Shown: positions 9,914-18,697 of the stretch, in pieces
Layout of the letters: every line of letters starts with the position of its first letter
Position numbering within the stretch: position 1 is the stretch's first letter
Assembly: GCF_947494875.1 (NCBI RefSeq)
Contig: NZ_CANLWM010000005.1
Location: 186,001-250,000, forward strand
From: an uncultured Williamsia sp.
GTDB lineage: Bacteria; Actinomycetota; Actinomycetes; Mycobacteriales; Mycobacteriaceae
Length of the DNA: 64,000 bases
Reading direction: 5' to 3'
Program-made: the position numbers and the translations under genes
The notes under the pieces: generated by a model
Told to the model about the DNA's origin: nothing
The model's database searches: none
The model's input: the letters and a program-made list of their open reading frames with translations, nothing else

Positions 9914-11253
9914 GCGGGTCGGACACCTCCTTCTCCTCCATCGGACGGCTGGCCCTCTCGGCGCTGGTCGTCCTCATCGCCGAACCGCTGTATCTCATGG
10001 AGGATCTCGCCGTCGTCGGGCGACTCGGGACAGAACCCCTGGCGGCACTCGGGGTCGGCACGGTGATCCTCGGCGTCGTCAGCACCCAGCTCACCTTCCT
10101 GTCCTACGGGACGACGGCACGCTCGGCCCGCTGGTTCGGCCGTGGTGACCGCGCCGCCGCCGTCGGTGAGGGCGTGTCGGCCTCGTGGCTCGCGGTGGCC
10201 GTGGGGCTGGTGATCGTCGCCGTGGTGGCGTCACTCGCCGGACCGATCGTGCGTCTCATCGCCTCCGACGGTGCCGTCGCCGACGAGGCGGCGGGGTGGG
10301 TGCGGATCGCCGTGTGCGGTGTGCCGCTGATCCTGCTGAGCATGGCCGGGAACGGCTGGATGCGCGGGGTCCGCGACACCCGCCGCCCGGTGGTCTACGT
10401 CGCGACCGGCCTCGGCCTGAGCGCCGTGCTCTGTCCGCTGCTGGTGCACGGACTGCTCGGCGCACCGCACCTCGGCCTGCACGGGAGCGCGGTGTCCAAC
10501 GTCGTCGGGCAGTCGGTCGCCGGGCTGCTGTTCGCGGTGCGGCTGGTGCGGGAGACCCGCGCCGGGGGGTCGTCGATCTCCCCGTGGCCGGTCGGGTCCG
10601 TCATCCGTGCACAGCTGACCCTCGCGCGCGACCTCGTCGTGCGCAGCCTCTCGTTCCAGGTGTGCTTCCTGTCCGCGGCGGCGGTCGCCGCCCGGTTCGG
10701 CGTGGCGTCGCTGGCCGCCCACCAGGTGGTGCTGCAGCTGTGGAACTTCCTGTCGTTGCTGCTCGACGCGCTCGCCATCGCGGCGCAGGCGCTCGTCGGC
10801 GCGGCGCTCGGCGCCGGGACGGCCGTCGCCGCCCGCCTCGTCGCACGGCGCGTCACCGTCGTGTCGGTGGCGGTCGCCGTCGTCGCACTGTTGGTGCTGT
10901 CGGCTGCGCGGACCCCGATCGCGAACATCTTCACCGGCGATCCGGACGTCCTCGACGCGTCGGCCACCCCGTGGTGGTTCCTCGTCGGGATGCTGCCCGT
11001 CGCCGGCGTCGTCTTCGCCCTGGACGGGGTGCTCCTCGGATCGGGCGACGCCGCGTACCTGCGCACCACCACCGTCGGCAGCGCGCTCGTCGGGTTCCTG
11101 CCGTTGATCTGGGCGTCCCTGGCGTTCGACTGGGGGCTCGCCGGCATCTGGACGGGCCTGGCCGCGTTCATGGTCCTGCGCCTGGTCGCGGTCACCGCGC
11201 GCCTCGCCTCGGGCCGGTGGACGCGGATCGAGCTGTCCGGCGTCGGCCGATAA
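9910..11253 (+). CDS. MATE family efflux transporter (DinF-like)
   Basis: A 447-aa inner-membrane protein with about 12 hydrophobic segments, of the MATE/DinF group that exports cationic compounds by H+ or Na+ antiport. The N-terminal LSALVVLIAEPLYLMEDLAVVGRLG and LAALGVGTVIL are characteristic, with a second half repeating the pattern (AAAVAARFGVASLAAHQVVLQ). It corresponds to Rv2836c (dinF) in position. Its GTG overlaps the nrnA stop (GTGA), so it is the last gene of the operon. Its TAA stop is part of the -10 box of the next gene. The substrate is unknown. Confidence 0.9.
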   Translation: MSGSDTSFSSIGRLALSALVVLIAEPLYLMEDLAVVGRLGTEPLAALGVGTVILGVVSTQLTFLSYGTTARSARWFGRGDRAAAVGEGVSASWLAVAVGLVIVAVVASLAGPIVRLIASDGAVADEAAGWVRIAVCGVPLILLSMAGNGWMRGVRDTRRPVVYVATGLGLSAVLCPLLVHGLLGAPHLGLHGSAVSNVVGQSVAGLLFAVRLVRETRAGGSSISPWPVGSVIRAQLTLARDLVVRSLSFQVCFLSAAAVAARFGVASLAAHQVVLQLWNFLSLLLDALAIAAQALVGAALGAGTAVAARLVARRVTVVSVAVAVVALLVLSAARTPIANIFTGDPDVLDASATPWWFLVGMLPVAGVVFALDGVLLGSGDAAYLRTTTVGSALVGFLPLIWASLAFDWGLAGIWTGLAAFMVLRLVAVTARLASGRWTRIELSGVGR

Positions 11254-11263
11254 CATCGATCGA

Positions 11264-12247
11264 ATGGCCACTCTCTGGGCGATCAGCGATCTGCACGTCA
11301 GCCACCGCGGCAACGGCGAGATCCTCGACCGCATCGCGCCGGAGTCCTCCGACGACTGGCTCATCGTCGCCGGTGACGTCGCCGAACGCACCGACGACAT
11401 CGCCGACACGCTGCGTCGCCTGACGATGCGCTTCCCCACCGTCGTCTGGGTACCCGGCAACCACGAGCTGTACACGACGGCGAAGGATCCGCTGCAGATC
11501 CACGGCGTCGCCCGCTACGACTACCTCGTGCAGGTGTGTCGCGACATGGGTGTGGTGACCCCGGAGGACATCTACCCGCTGTTCGACCCCGGTGACGGGA
11601 CGCCACCCGTCCGTGTCGTGCCGATGTTCCTGTTGTACGACTACACCTTTCGGCCCCCCGGGACCACCACGGCGCTGGCGGCGTTGGCCGTCGCGCGGGA
11701 GAACAACGTGGTGGCGACCGACGAGTTCCTGCTCTCGCCGGAGCCCTACGGCACCCGCGACGCGTGGGGGCGTGCCCGGATCGCGGCCACCCGGACGCGC
11801 CTCGACGCGCTCGACCCGAGTGAGCGCACGATCCTGATCAACCACTGGCCGCTGCGGCGCGAACCCACCGATGCACTGATGTACCCCGAGTTCGCGCTGT
11901 GGTGCGGCAGCGAACTCACCGACGACTGGCACACGCGCTACAACGCGGCGTGCTGCGTCTACGGGCACCTGCACATACCGCGGACAACCTGGTACGACGA
12001 CATCCGCTTCGAGGAGGTGTCGGTCGGCTACCCCCGGGAGTGGAAGCGTCGTGGGCTGCCCGAACCGCTCCTCCGGCGGATCGCGCCCGACGACGGCACC
12101 CGCCCCGAGGACCTCCCGGAGCACGGGGCTCGCTTCGACCTCCCGCCCGACTACGCCGAGCGGGCGAAGGAGTTCACCGACCGCGTCGCGCGGCAGCGGG
12201 AACTGCGGGCGCAGGCGCGCGCGGAGCGCGGGGAGGGGAGCCGATGA
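11264..12247 (+). CDS. Metallophosphoesterase (Rv2795c-like)
   Basis: A 327-aa calcineurin-like phosphoesterase. The metal-binding blocks are all present in order: ISDLHVSH near residues 6-13, GDVAE, GNHELY, LINHWPL and YGHLH. The substrate is unknown. It sits directly upstream of pptT and overlaps it by 4 bp (ATGA), the same pairing as Rv2795c-pptT in M. tuberculosis, which suggests a shared role or shared control. TAACAT (11251-11256) lies 7 nt before the ATG, so the mRNA is probably leaderless; the box overlaps the stop of the upstream MATE gene. Confidence 0.88.
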   Translation: MATLWAISDLHVSHRGNGEILDRIAPESSDDWLIVAGDVAERTDDIADTLRRLTMRFPTVVWVPGNHELYTTAKDPLQIHGVARYDYLVQVCRDMGVVTPEDIYPLFDPGDGTPPVRVVPMFLLYDYTFRPPGTTTALAALAVARENNVVATDEFLLSPEPYGTRDAWGRARIAATRTRLDALDPSERTILINHWPLRREPTDALMYPEFALWCGSELTDDWHTRYNAACCVYGHLHIPRTTWYDDIRFEEVSVGYPREWKRRGLPEPLLRRIAPDDGTRPEDLPEHGARFDLPPDYAERAKEFTDRVARQRELRAQARAERGEGSR

Positions 12248-12897
12248 TCGAGGACGTGGTCGGGCCCGGCGTCGTGGCCGCCGAGGCGTTCGAGGACCCT
12301 GCCGACGCCGCGCTGCTGCCGGGCGAGGAGTCGATCGTCGCCCGGGCGGTGGACAAGCGGCGCGCGGAGTTCACGACAGTCCGCACCCTCGCGCGGCGCG
12401 CGCTGTCGCATCTCGGGGAGGACCCGGTGCCCATCCTGCGCGGCGACAAGGGTGAGCCGTTGTGGCCGCGGGGGATCGTCGGCAGCCTCACCCACTGCGA
12501 CGGCTACCGGGCCGCGGTCGTCGCGCACAAGCTGCGGGTCCGGTCGGTCGGCATCGACGCCGAGCCGCACGGGCCGCTGCCCGAGGGTGTCCTGGACCAC
12601 GTGAGCATCGCCGAGGAGCGCGCCGTCCTGGCCGATCGCGACGACAGCCTGCACTGGGACCGGATCCTGTTCTGCGCCAAGGAGGCAACCTACAAGGCGT
12701 GGTTCCCGCTGACCGGCCGCTGGCTCGGTTTCGAGGACGCCTACATCACCGTCGAACGCTCCGACGAGTCGTCCGGGAGGTTCTCGTCGCGCCTGCTCGT
12801 CGACGGGTCGACCACCGACGGCGGTCCGCCGCTGGCGGGGTTCGAGGGCTCGTGGCGGGTCGCCGACGGCATCATCGTCACCTCGATCACGCTGTGA
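12244..12897 (+). CDS. pptT: 4'-phosphopantetheinyl transferase PptT
   Basis: A 217-aa Sfp-type enzyme. It moves the phosphopantetheine arm of CoA to carrier proteins of polyketide, mycolate and siderophore synthases. Visible are SLTHCDGYRAAV, the Mg-binding VGIDAEPH, and the downstream FCAKEATYKAWFPLTGRWLGF with the conserved (F/W)xxKEAxxK. Its position after the phosphoesterase and before truB matches Rv2794c. Both borders are 4-bp overlaps, so it is translationally coupled. Confidence 0.93.
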   Translation: MIEDVVGPGVVAAEAFEDPADAALLPGEESIVARAVDKRRAEFTTVRTLARRALSHLGEDPVPILRGDKGEPLWPRGIVGSLTHCDGYRAAVVAHKLRVRSVGIDAEPHGPLPEGVLDHVSIAEERAVLADRDDSLHWDRILFCAKEATYKAWFPLTGRWLGFEDAYITVERSDESSGRFSSRLLVDGSTTDGGPPLAGFEGSWRVADGIIVTSITL

Positions 12898-13814
12898 GCG
12901 GCACCGACAGGCGCGCGGACGCCGGGGCGGTCACCGCGGCCGGGCTCGTCCTCGTCGACAAGCCGTCGGGGATGACGAGCCACGACGTCGTCGCGCGGTG
13001 CCGAAAAGCGTTCTCCACCCGCAAGGTCGGGCACGCGGGCACCCTCGACCCGATGGCCACCGGTGTCCTCGTGATCGGCATCGAGCGGGCGACGAAGCTC
13101 CTGGGGCTGCTGTCGCTGACGACGAAGTCCTACACCGCGACCGTCCGGCTCGGTGCCGGGAGCGACACCGACGACGCCGACGGGACGCTCGGTGACCGCA
13201 GCGACGTCGCACACCTCGACCGCGACACGGTGACCGCGGCGACGCGAGACTTCGTCGGCGAGATCGACCAGGTCCCGGCGAGCGTCAGCGCGATCAAGGT
13301 CGACGGCCGGCGCGCGCATGCCCTCATGCGTGAGGGCGTCGAGGTCGAGCTCCCCTCACGACGGGTCACGGTGTCGCGGTTCGACGTCGTCGACACCCGT
13401 GTCGTCGACGGCTGGTTCGATGTCGACGTCGAGGTCGACTGCTCGTCGGGCACCTACATCCGTTCGCTCGCACGTGATCTCGGGTCGTCGCTCGACGTCG
13501 GTGGACACCTGACCGTCCTGCGCCGTACCGCGGTGGGACCCTTCACCATCGACCGTTCCGTCGCACTCGACGACCTGGAGGCGGACCCGCGGATGTCGCT
13601 GGCCATCGACGACGCGATCGCACTGGCCTTCCCGCACCGGACCATCGACGACGCCCAGGCCGAGTCGATCAGTCAGGGCCGCTGGCTCGAACCGGTCGGC
13701 ATGTCGGGCGTGTACGCCGCGGTCACCGCGGACGGGCGGGTGATCGCCCTGCTGCAGGAGAAGGGCCGTCGCGCGGCGTCGGTGATGGTGGTGCGGCCTG
13801 CGACGCTGCGCTAA
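12894..13814 (+). CDS. truB: tRNA pseudouridine(55) synthase TruB
   Basis: A 306-aa enzyme making pseudouridine 55 in the T-loop of tRNAs. The catalytic aspartate is in GHAGTLDPMATGVL (Asp52). Other TruB blocks are LVLVDKPSGMTSHDVV, PASVSAIKVDGRRAHALMREG and SGTYIRSLARDLG. The GTG start overlaps the pptT stop (GTGA). Its TAA stop overlaps the stop of the convergent DtxR-family gene by 2 bp, leaving no room for a separate terminator. Confidence 0.95.
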   Translation: MSGTDRRADAGAVTAAGLVLVDKPSGMTSHDVVARCRKAFSTRKVGHAGTLDPMATGVLVIGIERATKLLGLLSLTTKSYTATVRLGAGSDTDDADGTLGDRSDVAHLDRDTVTAATRDFVGEIDQVPASVSAIKVDGRRAHALMREGVEVELPSRRVTVSRFDVVDTRVVDGWFDVDVEVDCSSGTYIRSLARDLGSSLDVGGHLTVLRRTAVGPFTIDRSVALDDLEADPRMSLAIDDAIALAFPHRTIDDAQAESISQGRWLEPVGMSGVYAAVTADGRVIALLQEKGRRAASVMVVRPATLR

Positions 13815-14548
13815 CCGGCGTCGGTCTCCAGCCAGATCGCGCGGGTGGCTATGTCCCCGAGGTCGATCGGGTCGCCGTCGTCGACGCGCACCGCGACGGT
13901 GCCGGCGAACGGTCGCTGCTCGACGACCGCGATGTGCCGGTCGAGGGCGATGCCGACGGAGTCGAAGTAGCGCAGCATGGCCGGATCGGTGTCGGCGATA
14001 CGGGCGACGTGACCGCCCGAGTCCGGTCCGAACTCGGCCAGCTGTCGCGCGGTGCTCTGGGGGACCTCCCCGTCGGCGGCGGGGATGGGGTCGCCGTGGG
14101 GGTCGCGTGTCGGGTGACCGAGTTTGGCGTCGAGGCGATCGATCATCCGGTCGGACATGGCGTGCTCGAGGACCTCGGCCTCGTCGTGCACCTCGTCCCA
14201 GCCGTACCCGAGCATGCGGACCAGGAACGCCTCGATGAGGCGGTGGCGTCGGACCATGAGCACCGCCGCGGCGCGGCCGCGGTCGGTGAGGGTGACCGCG
14301 CCGTAGCGGGCGTGGGACACCAGGTCCTGGTCGGCAAGCTTGCGCACCGCCTCCGACACCGTCGACGGGGACACGGCGAGCTTCTCGGCGAGGAGTTTGG
14401 TCGTCACCTTCGCCTCCGACCACTCCTGGGCCGTCCAGATGATCTTCAGGTAGTCCTGGGCGACGGTGGACAGCTCGGTGACGGGCACGGCGTCAGCCGG
14501 GCGGACTGCTGCGCCGCCGGAGTCTGTGCGGCCGTCGGTCGAGGACAC
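13811..14548 (-). CDS. DtxR/MntR-family metal-dependent regulator
   Basis: A 245-aa protein with an N-terminal winged helix (DYLKIIWTAQEW, AVSPSTVSEAVRKLADQDLV), a dimerisation/metal domain (MSDRMIDRLDAKLGHPTRDPHGDPIP with nearby His/Glu ligands) and a C-terminal FeoA/SH3-like domain. It belongs to the group that senses Mn2+ or Fe2+ and corresponds in position to Rv2788 (SirR). A Mn role would fit the Mn riboswitch at 52.7 kb, but that link is inference. TAGGCT (14556-14561) lies 7 nt before the GTG, so it is leaderless. It is divergent from ribF, which has a matching leaderless promoter. Confidence 0.88.
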   Translation of the reverse strand: MSSTDGRTDSGGAAVRPADAVPVTELSTVAQDYLKIIWTAQEWSEAKVTTKLLAEKLAVSPSTVSEAVRKLADQDLVSHARYGAVTLTDRGRAAAVLMVRRHRLIEAFLVRMLGYGWDEVHDEAEVLEHAMSDRMIDRLDAKLGHPTRDPHGDPIPAADGEVPQSTARQLAEFGPDSGGHVARIADTDPAMLRYFDSVGIALDRHIAVVEQRPFAGTVAVRVDDGDPIDLGDIATRAIWLETDAG

Positions 14549-14561
14549 GTCCTCGAGCCTA
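14546..14561 (-). promoter_or_regulatory. Leaderless promoter of the DtxR-family gene
   Basis: On the minus strand TAGGCT (14561-14556) is followed by 7 nt and the GTG start (14548-14546). It faces away from the ribF promoter 67 bp further on. Confidence 0.65.
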
Positions 14562-14627
14562 TGACACGAGATGGACACACCTGGTGCACGCGACACGCTC
14601 GGAGTTCCCCGGCCCGGGGTCGGGCCG

Positions 14628-14642
14628 TAGGGTTGAGGTGTG
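14628..14642 (+). promoter_or_regulatory. Leaderless promoter of ribF
   Basis: TAGGGT (14628-14633), 6 nt, then the GTG start at 14640. No Shine-Dalgarno sequence is present. Confidence 0.65.
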
Positions 14643-15620
14643 CTGCGTTGGCGAGGGTTGGAGGACATCCCTGCGGGATGGGGCCGCTGCGTCGTCACCA
14701 TCGGTGTGTTCGACGGGGTGCACCGCGGACACGCTCAGTTGATCGCCACGGCGACGGCGGCCGCGAAGAAGCGGGGTGTCCCGGCCGTGCTCATGACGTT
14801 CGACCCACACCCGGCCGAGGTCGTGCGTCCCGGCACGCATCCGCCGCAGCTGTCCACCCTGACCCGTCGGGCCGAGCTGGCCGAGGAACTCGGCATCGAC
14901 GTCTTCTGCGTCATGCCGTTCACCCCGGTGCTGGCGGCCCAGTCGCCGAAGGACTTCGCCCACGAGGTCCTGGTGGAGGGCTTGCACGCGGCCGACGTGG
15001 TGGTCGGCTCCAACTTCACCTTCGGCCGGAAGGCCGCAGGGACAGTCGAGGTCCTCGCCGACCTCGGCCGCACGTTCGGCTTCGAGGTGCAGGCCGTCTC
15101 GTTGCTCGGGGAGGGGCCGGACGGCTCCTCGCGGCCGGCGGTGACGTTCTCCTCGACCTACATCCGCTCGTGCGTGGCCGCCGGTGACGTCGAGGCCGCC
15201 GCCGAGGCGCTCGGTCGGCCACACCGCGTCGAGGGCGTCGTCGTCCGCGGTGACGGCCGCGGCCGGGAGATGGGGTACCCGACGGCCAACGTCGCGCCGC
15301 CCATGTACTCCGCCATCCCCGCCGACGGCGTCTACGCCGCGTGGTTCACCGTCCTCGGCGCCGGTCCGGTGGTGGGTCAGGTGGAACCGGGGGAGAGCTA
15401 CCAGTCCGCGGTGTCCGTCGGGTCGAACCCGACCTTCTCCGGTCGCACCCGGACCGTCGAGGCGTTCGTCCTCGACACCCACGCCGACCTGTACGGCCAG
15501 CACGTCGCGGTCGACTTCGTCCGCCGGATCCGCGGCATGGAGAAGTTCGACTCGATGGAGTCGCTCATCGTGCAGATGGACCGTGACGTCGAGGTCGCCC
15601 GCACCGCCCTCGCCCCCTGA
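14640..15620 (+). CDS. ribF: Bifunctional riboflavin kinase/FAD synthetase
   Basis: A 326-aa enzyme that phosphorylates riboflavin to FMN and adenylates FMN to FAD. The N-terminal half is the nucleotidyltransferase domain, with TIGVFDGVHRGHAQL near residues 20-34 and FSSTYIRSCVAAGD near its end. The C-terminal half is the riboflavin kinase domain, with GDGRGREMGYPTANV and SVGSNPTFSGRTRTVEAFVLD. FAD supply is relevant to the several flavoprotein oxidases in this window, though no regulatory link is seen. rpsO follows after 164 bp. Confidence 0.95.
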   Translation: MLRWRGLEDIPAGWGRCVVTIGVFDGVHRGHAQLIATATAAAKKRGVPAVLMTFDPHPAEVVRPGTHPPQLSTLTRRAELAEELGIDVFCVMPFTPVLAAQSPKDFAHEVLVEGLHAADVVVGSNFTFGRKAAGTVEVLADLGRTFGFEVQAVSLLGEGPDGSSRPAVTFSSTYIRSCVAAGDVEAAAEALGRPHRVEGVVVRGDGRGREMGYPTANVAPPMYSAIPADGVYAAWFTVLGAGPVVGQVEPGESYQSAVSVGSNPTFSGRTRTVEAFVLDTHADLYGQHVAVDFVRRIRGMEKFDSMESLIVQMDRDVEVARTALAP

Positions 15621-15784
15621 CGGGCCATGGTCGGTCGACGACCGGCGATTTGGGTGGCGGGTCCGCCCGCGGGTAGCGTGGTCCGTCGGTGTTGCTGCGG
15701 TCCGCGGCGGCGCACCGCCGACGCCGCCCCGGTGGGCGCGGTCGGGAGTTCACCCGCGCGGTACCGAATGGAAGAGGAACACCC

Positions 15785-16054
15785 ATGGCTCTGACGACCG
15801 AGCAGAAGAAGAGCATCCTGGCCGAGTACGGCCTGCACGAGACCGACACCGGCTCACCCGAGGCCCAGATCGCGATGCTGACCAAGCGCATCAGCGACCT
15901 CACCGAGCACCTCAAGTTCCACAAGCACGACCACCACAGCCGCCGCGGCCTGCTGCTGCTGGTCGGCCGCCGTCGTCGCCTGCTCAAGTACATCGCCCAG
16001 GTCGACGTGCAGCGCTACCGTTCGCTCATCGAGCGCCTCGGCCTGCGCCGCTGA
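15785..16054 (+). CDS. rpsO: 30S ribosomal protein S15
   Basis: An 89-aa protein that binds 16S rRNA and bridges to the 50S subunit. The sequence is canonical: [24 protein letters not shown], the [12 protein letters not shown] rRNA-contact region and a basic C-terminus. The ATG follows GGAAGAGGAAC. TAGCGT at 15674-15679 in the 164-bp gap is a candidate -10 box. The rpsO-pnp order is conserved across bacteria. Confidence 0.97.
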   Translation: MALTTEQKKSILAEYGLHETDTGSPEAQIAMLTKRISDLTEHLKFHKHDHHSRRGLLLLVGRRRRLLKYIAQVDVQRYRSLIERLGLRR

Positions 16055-16062
16055 CCTCACCG

Positions 16063-16079
16063 CCCCGCACGTCGCGGGG
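16063..16079 (+). terminator. GC hairpin after rpsO
   Basis: CCCCGC (16063-16068) and GCGGGG (16074-16079) form a 6-bp stem with a 5-nt loop, 9 bp after the rpsO stop. No U-tract follows, so termination would be partial at best. Confidence 0.4.
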
Positions 16080-16098
16080 TGACGATGCACGGATCCTC

Positions 16099-16129
16099 GG
16101 GTCCCCGGTGGTAGTCTCGCCGGGGACCC
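16099..16129 (+). promoter_or_regulatory. pnp promoter -10 box inside a perfect 10-bp inverted repeat
   Basis: GGGTCCCCGG (16099-16108) and CCGGGGACCC (16120-16129) are exact reverse complements. The 11-nt spacer contains TAGTCT (16112-16117), an actinobacterial -10 box. The arrangement fits an operator at the pnp promoter; a terminator role for rpsO readthrough is the alternative. Confidence 0.55.
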
Positions 16130-16190
16130 GATCTCGTGAGGGGTTCGTCCGCGCGGTACACGTTCGGGCGATCGGTCTTCGGTAGTGGCT

Positions 16191-16212
16191 GCCGGAACGT
16201 CCGCGTTCCGGC
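16191..16212 (+). promoter_or_regulatory. 9-bp hairpin with TCCG loop in the pnp leader
   Basis: GCCGGAACG (16191-16199) pairs perfectly with CGTTCCGGC (16204-16212) across the tetraloop TCCG. A second perfect 6-bp hairpin, CTGCCG-TCA-CGGCAG, follows at 16352-16366. In E. coli the pnp leader hairpin is the target of RNase III and PNPase autoregulation; a similar role here is inference. Confidence 0.55.
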
Positions 16213-16435
16213 TGCTTCGATCGACGGCCGTCGCCACGTGACCCACCCGGCCGCCGTCCGGTGCACGCGCACCGCGGCCACGGACATGACGTCCGCAGTG
16301 TCGCCGGGTTCTCCGCACCGCCGTCTCCTCGCACCCATCGGACCACGTCGTCTGCCGTCACGGCAGCGACGTCACCGCTGCGCGCCGCGCATCACGCCGC
16401 CGCGCGCACCTCGATCGAGAGGACCTCCTCCACCC

Positions 16436-18697
16436 ATGACAGATGTGACCAGCGCCCCGGCCGACGACCTCGAGTACGACGACGAGATCACCGAGGCCAC
16501 CGCCGTCATCGACAACGGCGAGTTCGGCACCCGCACCGTGCGCTTCGAGACCGGTCGTCTCGCCCAGCAGGCCGCCGGCGCGGTCGTCGCGTACCTCGAC
16601 GACGAGAACATGCTGCTCTCGGCCACCAGCGCCGGGAAGCACCCCAAGGACCAGTTCGACTTCTTCCCCCTGACGATCGACGTCGAGGAGCGGATGTACG
16701 CCGCCGGGCGCATCCCCGGATCGTTCTTCCGCCGCGAGGGTCGCCCCTCGACCGACGCGATCCTGACCTGCCGTCTCATCGACCGGCCGCTGCGCCCGTC
16801 CTTCGTCGACGGTCTGCGCAACGAGATCCAGGTCGTCATCACCGTCCTGAGCCTGAACCCGAACGACCTCTACGACGTCGTCGCGATCAACGCCGCCTCG
16901 GCGTCGACGCAGCTCGCCGGTCTGCCGTTCTCCGGCCCCGTCGGCGGTGTGCGTGTCGCGCTCATCCCGACCGAGTCCAACCGCGCCGGCCAGTGGGTCG
17001 CGTTCCCGACCGTCGAGCAGCTCGAGGGCGCCGTGTTCGACATGGTCGTCGCCGGTCGGATCGTCGGTGACGACGTCGCGATCATGATGGTCGAGGCCGA
17101 GGCCACCGACAACGTCATCGAGCTCATCGAGGGCGGGGCCCAGGCCCCCACCGAGGCCATCGTGGCCGAGGGCCTCGAGGCCGCGAAGCCGTTCATCCGC
17201 TCGCTGTGCGAGGCGCAGAAGCAGCTCGCCGCGCAGGCCGCGAAGGCCACCGGCGAGTTCCCGCTGTTCCCCGCCTACCAGTCCGACGTCTACGACGCCG
17301 TCGAGGCCGCGGGCAAGGATCGTCTGTCCGAGATCCTGACCATCGCGGGCAAGACCGAGCGTGACGACAAGACCGACGAGCTCAAGGGCGACATCCTCAC
17401 CTCGCTCGGCGAGCAGTTCGCCGGGCGCGAGAAGGAGATCGGCGCGGCGTACCGCTCGCTGACCAAGAAGCTCGTGCGTCAGCGCATCCTCACCGACCAC
17501 TTCCGCATCGACGGCCGTGGCATCACCGACATCCGGTCGCTCTCGGCCGAGGTCGCACTCATCCCGCGTGCCCACGGCAGCGCGCTGTTCGAGCGTGGCG
17601 AGACCCAGATCATGGGCGTCACCACCCTCGACATGGTCAAGATGGCCCAGCAGATCGACTCGCTCGGGCCCGAGACGTCGAAGCGCTACATGCACCACTA
17701 CAACTTCCCGCCGTACTCGACCGGTGAGACCGGTCGCGTCGGGTCGCCGAAGCGTCGCGAGATCGGCCACGGAGCGCTCGCCGAGCGTGCCCTCATGCCG
17801 GTGCTCCCCAGCGTCGACGAGTTCCCGTACGCCATCCGTCAGGTGTCCGAGGCACTGTCCTCGAACGGTTCGACCTCCATGGGGTCGGTCTGTGCGTCGA
17901 CCATGTCGCTGCTCAACGCCGGTGTGCCGCTCAAGGCCCCGGTCGCCGGCATCGCCATGGGTCTCGTCTCCGACGAGGTCGACGGGGAGACCCGCTACGT
18001 CGCCCTCACCGACATCCTCGGTGCGGAGGACGCGTTCGGCGACATGGACTTCAAGGTCGCCGGGACCAAGGATTTCGTGACCGCCCTGCAGCTCGACACC
18101 AAGCTCGACGGCATCCCGTCGGCTGTGTTGGCCGGTGCGCTGAGCCAGGCCAAGGACGCCCGCACCACCATCCTCGAGGTGATGGCCGAGGCGATCGACG
18201 AGCCCGACGAGATGAGCCCCTTCGCTCCTCGCGTCACCACCGTGAAGGTCCCGGTCGACAAGATCGGCGAGCTGATCGGGCCCAAGGGCAAGAACATCAA
18301 CGCCATCACCGAGGAGACCGGCGCCAACATCTCCATCGAGGACGACGGCACCGTCTTCGTCGGCGCCACCGACGGCCTCAAGGCGCAGGCGGCCATCGAT
18401 CGCATCAACGCGATCGCCAACCCGCAGCTGCCCAAGGTCGGCGAGCGGTTCCTCGGAACCGTCGTCAAGACAACGGCTTTCGGCGCCTTCGTGTCGTTGC
18501 TGCCGGGTCGCGACGGCCTGGTCCACATCTCCAAGCTGGGCCAGGGCAAGCGCGTCAACAAGGTCGAGGACGTCGTGAACGTCGGCTCCAAGCTCCGCGT
18601 GGAGATCGCCGACATCGACGACCGCGGCAAGATCAGCCTGGTCCCCGTCGCCGACACCCCCGCCGAGGGCGTCGACACGACCGTGGCCGCCGGCTGA
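16436..18697 (+). CDS. pnp: Polynucleotide phosphorylase / guanosine pentaphosphate synthetase
   Basis: A 753-aa phosphorolytic 3'-5' exoribonuclease. It has two RNase PH domains (first around [20 protein letters not shown], second around [19 protein letters not shown], near residues 380-400) separated by a helical domain. These are followed by a KH domain ([20 protein letters not shown]) and an S1 domain ([18 protein letters not shown]). The length matches actinobacterial PNPase/GpsI. The frame is open for another 100 codons upstream, but ATG 16436 gives the normal N-terminus. The stop overlaps the putative CTG start of the M16 protease gene. Confidence 0.97.
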   Translation: MTDVTSAPADDLEYDDEITEATAVIDNGEFGTRTVRFETGRLAQQAAGAVVAYLDDENMLLSATSAGKHPKDQFDFFPLTIDVEERMYAAGRIPGSFFRREGRPSTDAILTCRLIDRPLRPSFVDGLRNEIQVVITVLSLNPNDLYDVVAINAASASTQLAGLPFSGPVGGVRVALIPTESNRAGQWVAFPTVEQLEGAVFDMVVAGRIVGDDVAIMMVEAEATDNVIELIEGGAQAPTEAIVAEGLEAAKPFIRSLCEAQKQLAAQAAKATGEFPLFPAYQSDVYDAVEAAGKDRLSEILTIAGKTERDDKTDELKGDILTSLGEQFAGREKEIGAAYRSLTKKLVRQRILTDHFRIDGRGITDIRSLSAEVALIPRAHGSALFERGETQIMGVTTLDMVKMAQQIDSLGPETSKRYMHHYNFPPYSTGETGRVGSPKRREIGHGALAERALMPVLPSVDEFPYAIRQVSEALSSNGSTSMGSVCASTMSLLNAGVPLKAPVAGIAMGLVSDEVDGETRYVALTDILGAEDAFGDMDFKVAGTKDFVTALQLDTKLDGIPSAVLAGALSQAKDARTTILEVMAEAIDEPDEMSPFAPRVTTVKVPVDKIGELIGPKGKNINAITEETGANISIEDDGTVFVGATDGLKAQAAIDRINAIANPQLPKVGERFLGTVVKTTAFGAFVSLLPGRDGLVHISKLGQGKRVNKVEDVVNVGSKLRVEIADIDDRGKISLVPVADTPAEGVDTTVAAG

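Larger units (their letters stand above)
16055..16435 (+). other. 381-bp rpsO-pnp intergenic region with structured pnp leader
   Basis: No convincing gene is seen here. An open frame continues into pnp but lacks PNPase sequence and a ribosome-binding site. The region holds a small GC hairpin after rpsO (16063-16079), a TAGTCT -10 box inside a perfect inverted repeat (16099-16129), a strong hairpin (16191-16212) and a smaller one (16352-16366). If the promoter is used, the pnp mRNA has a leader of about 310 nt. Confidence 0.7.

Noticed and set aside
16136-16435. A 100-codon N-terminal extension of PNPase
   Set aside because: No similarity to PNPase, no ribosome-binding site, and it contains the leader hairpins; ATG 16436 gives the normal protein.
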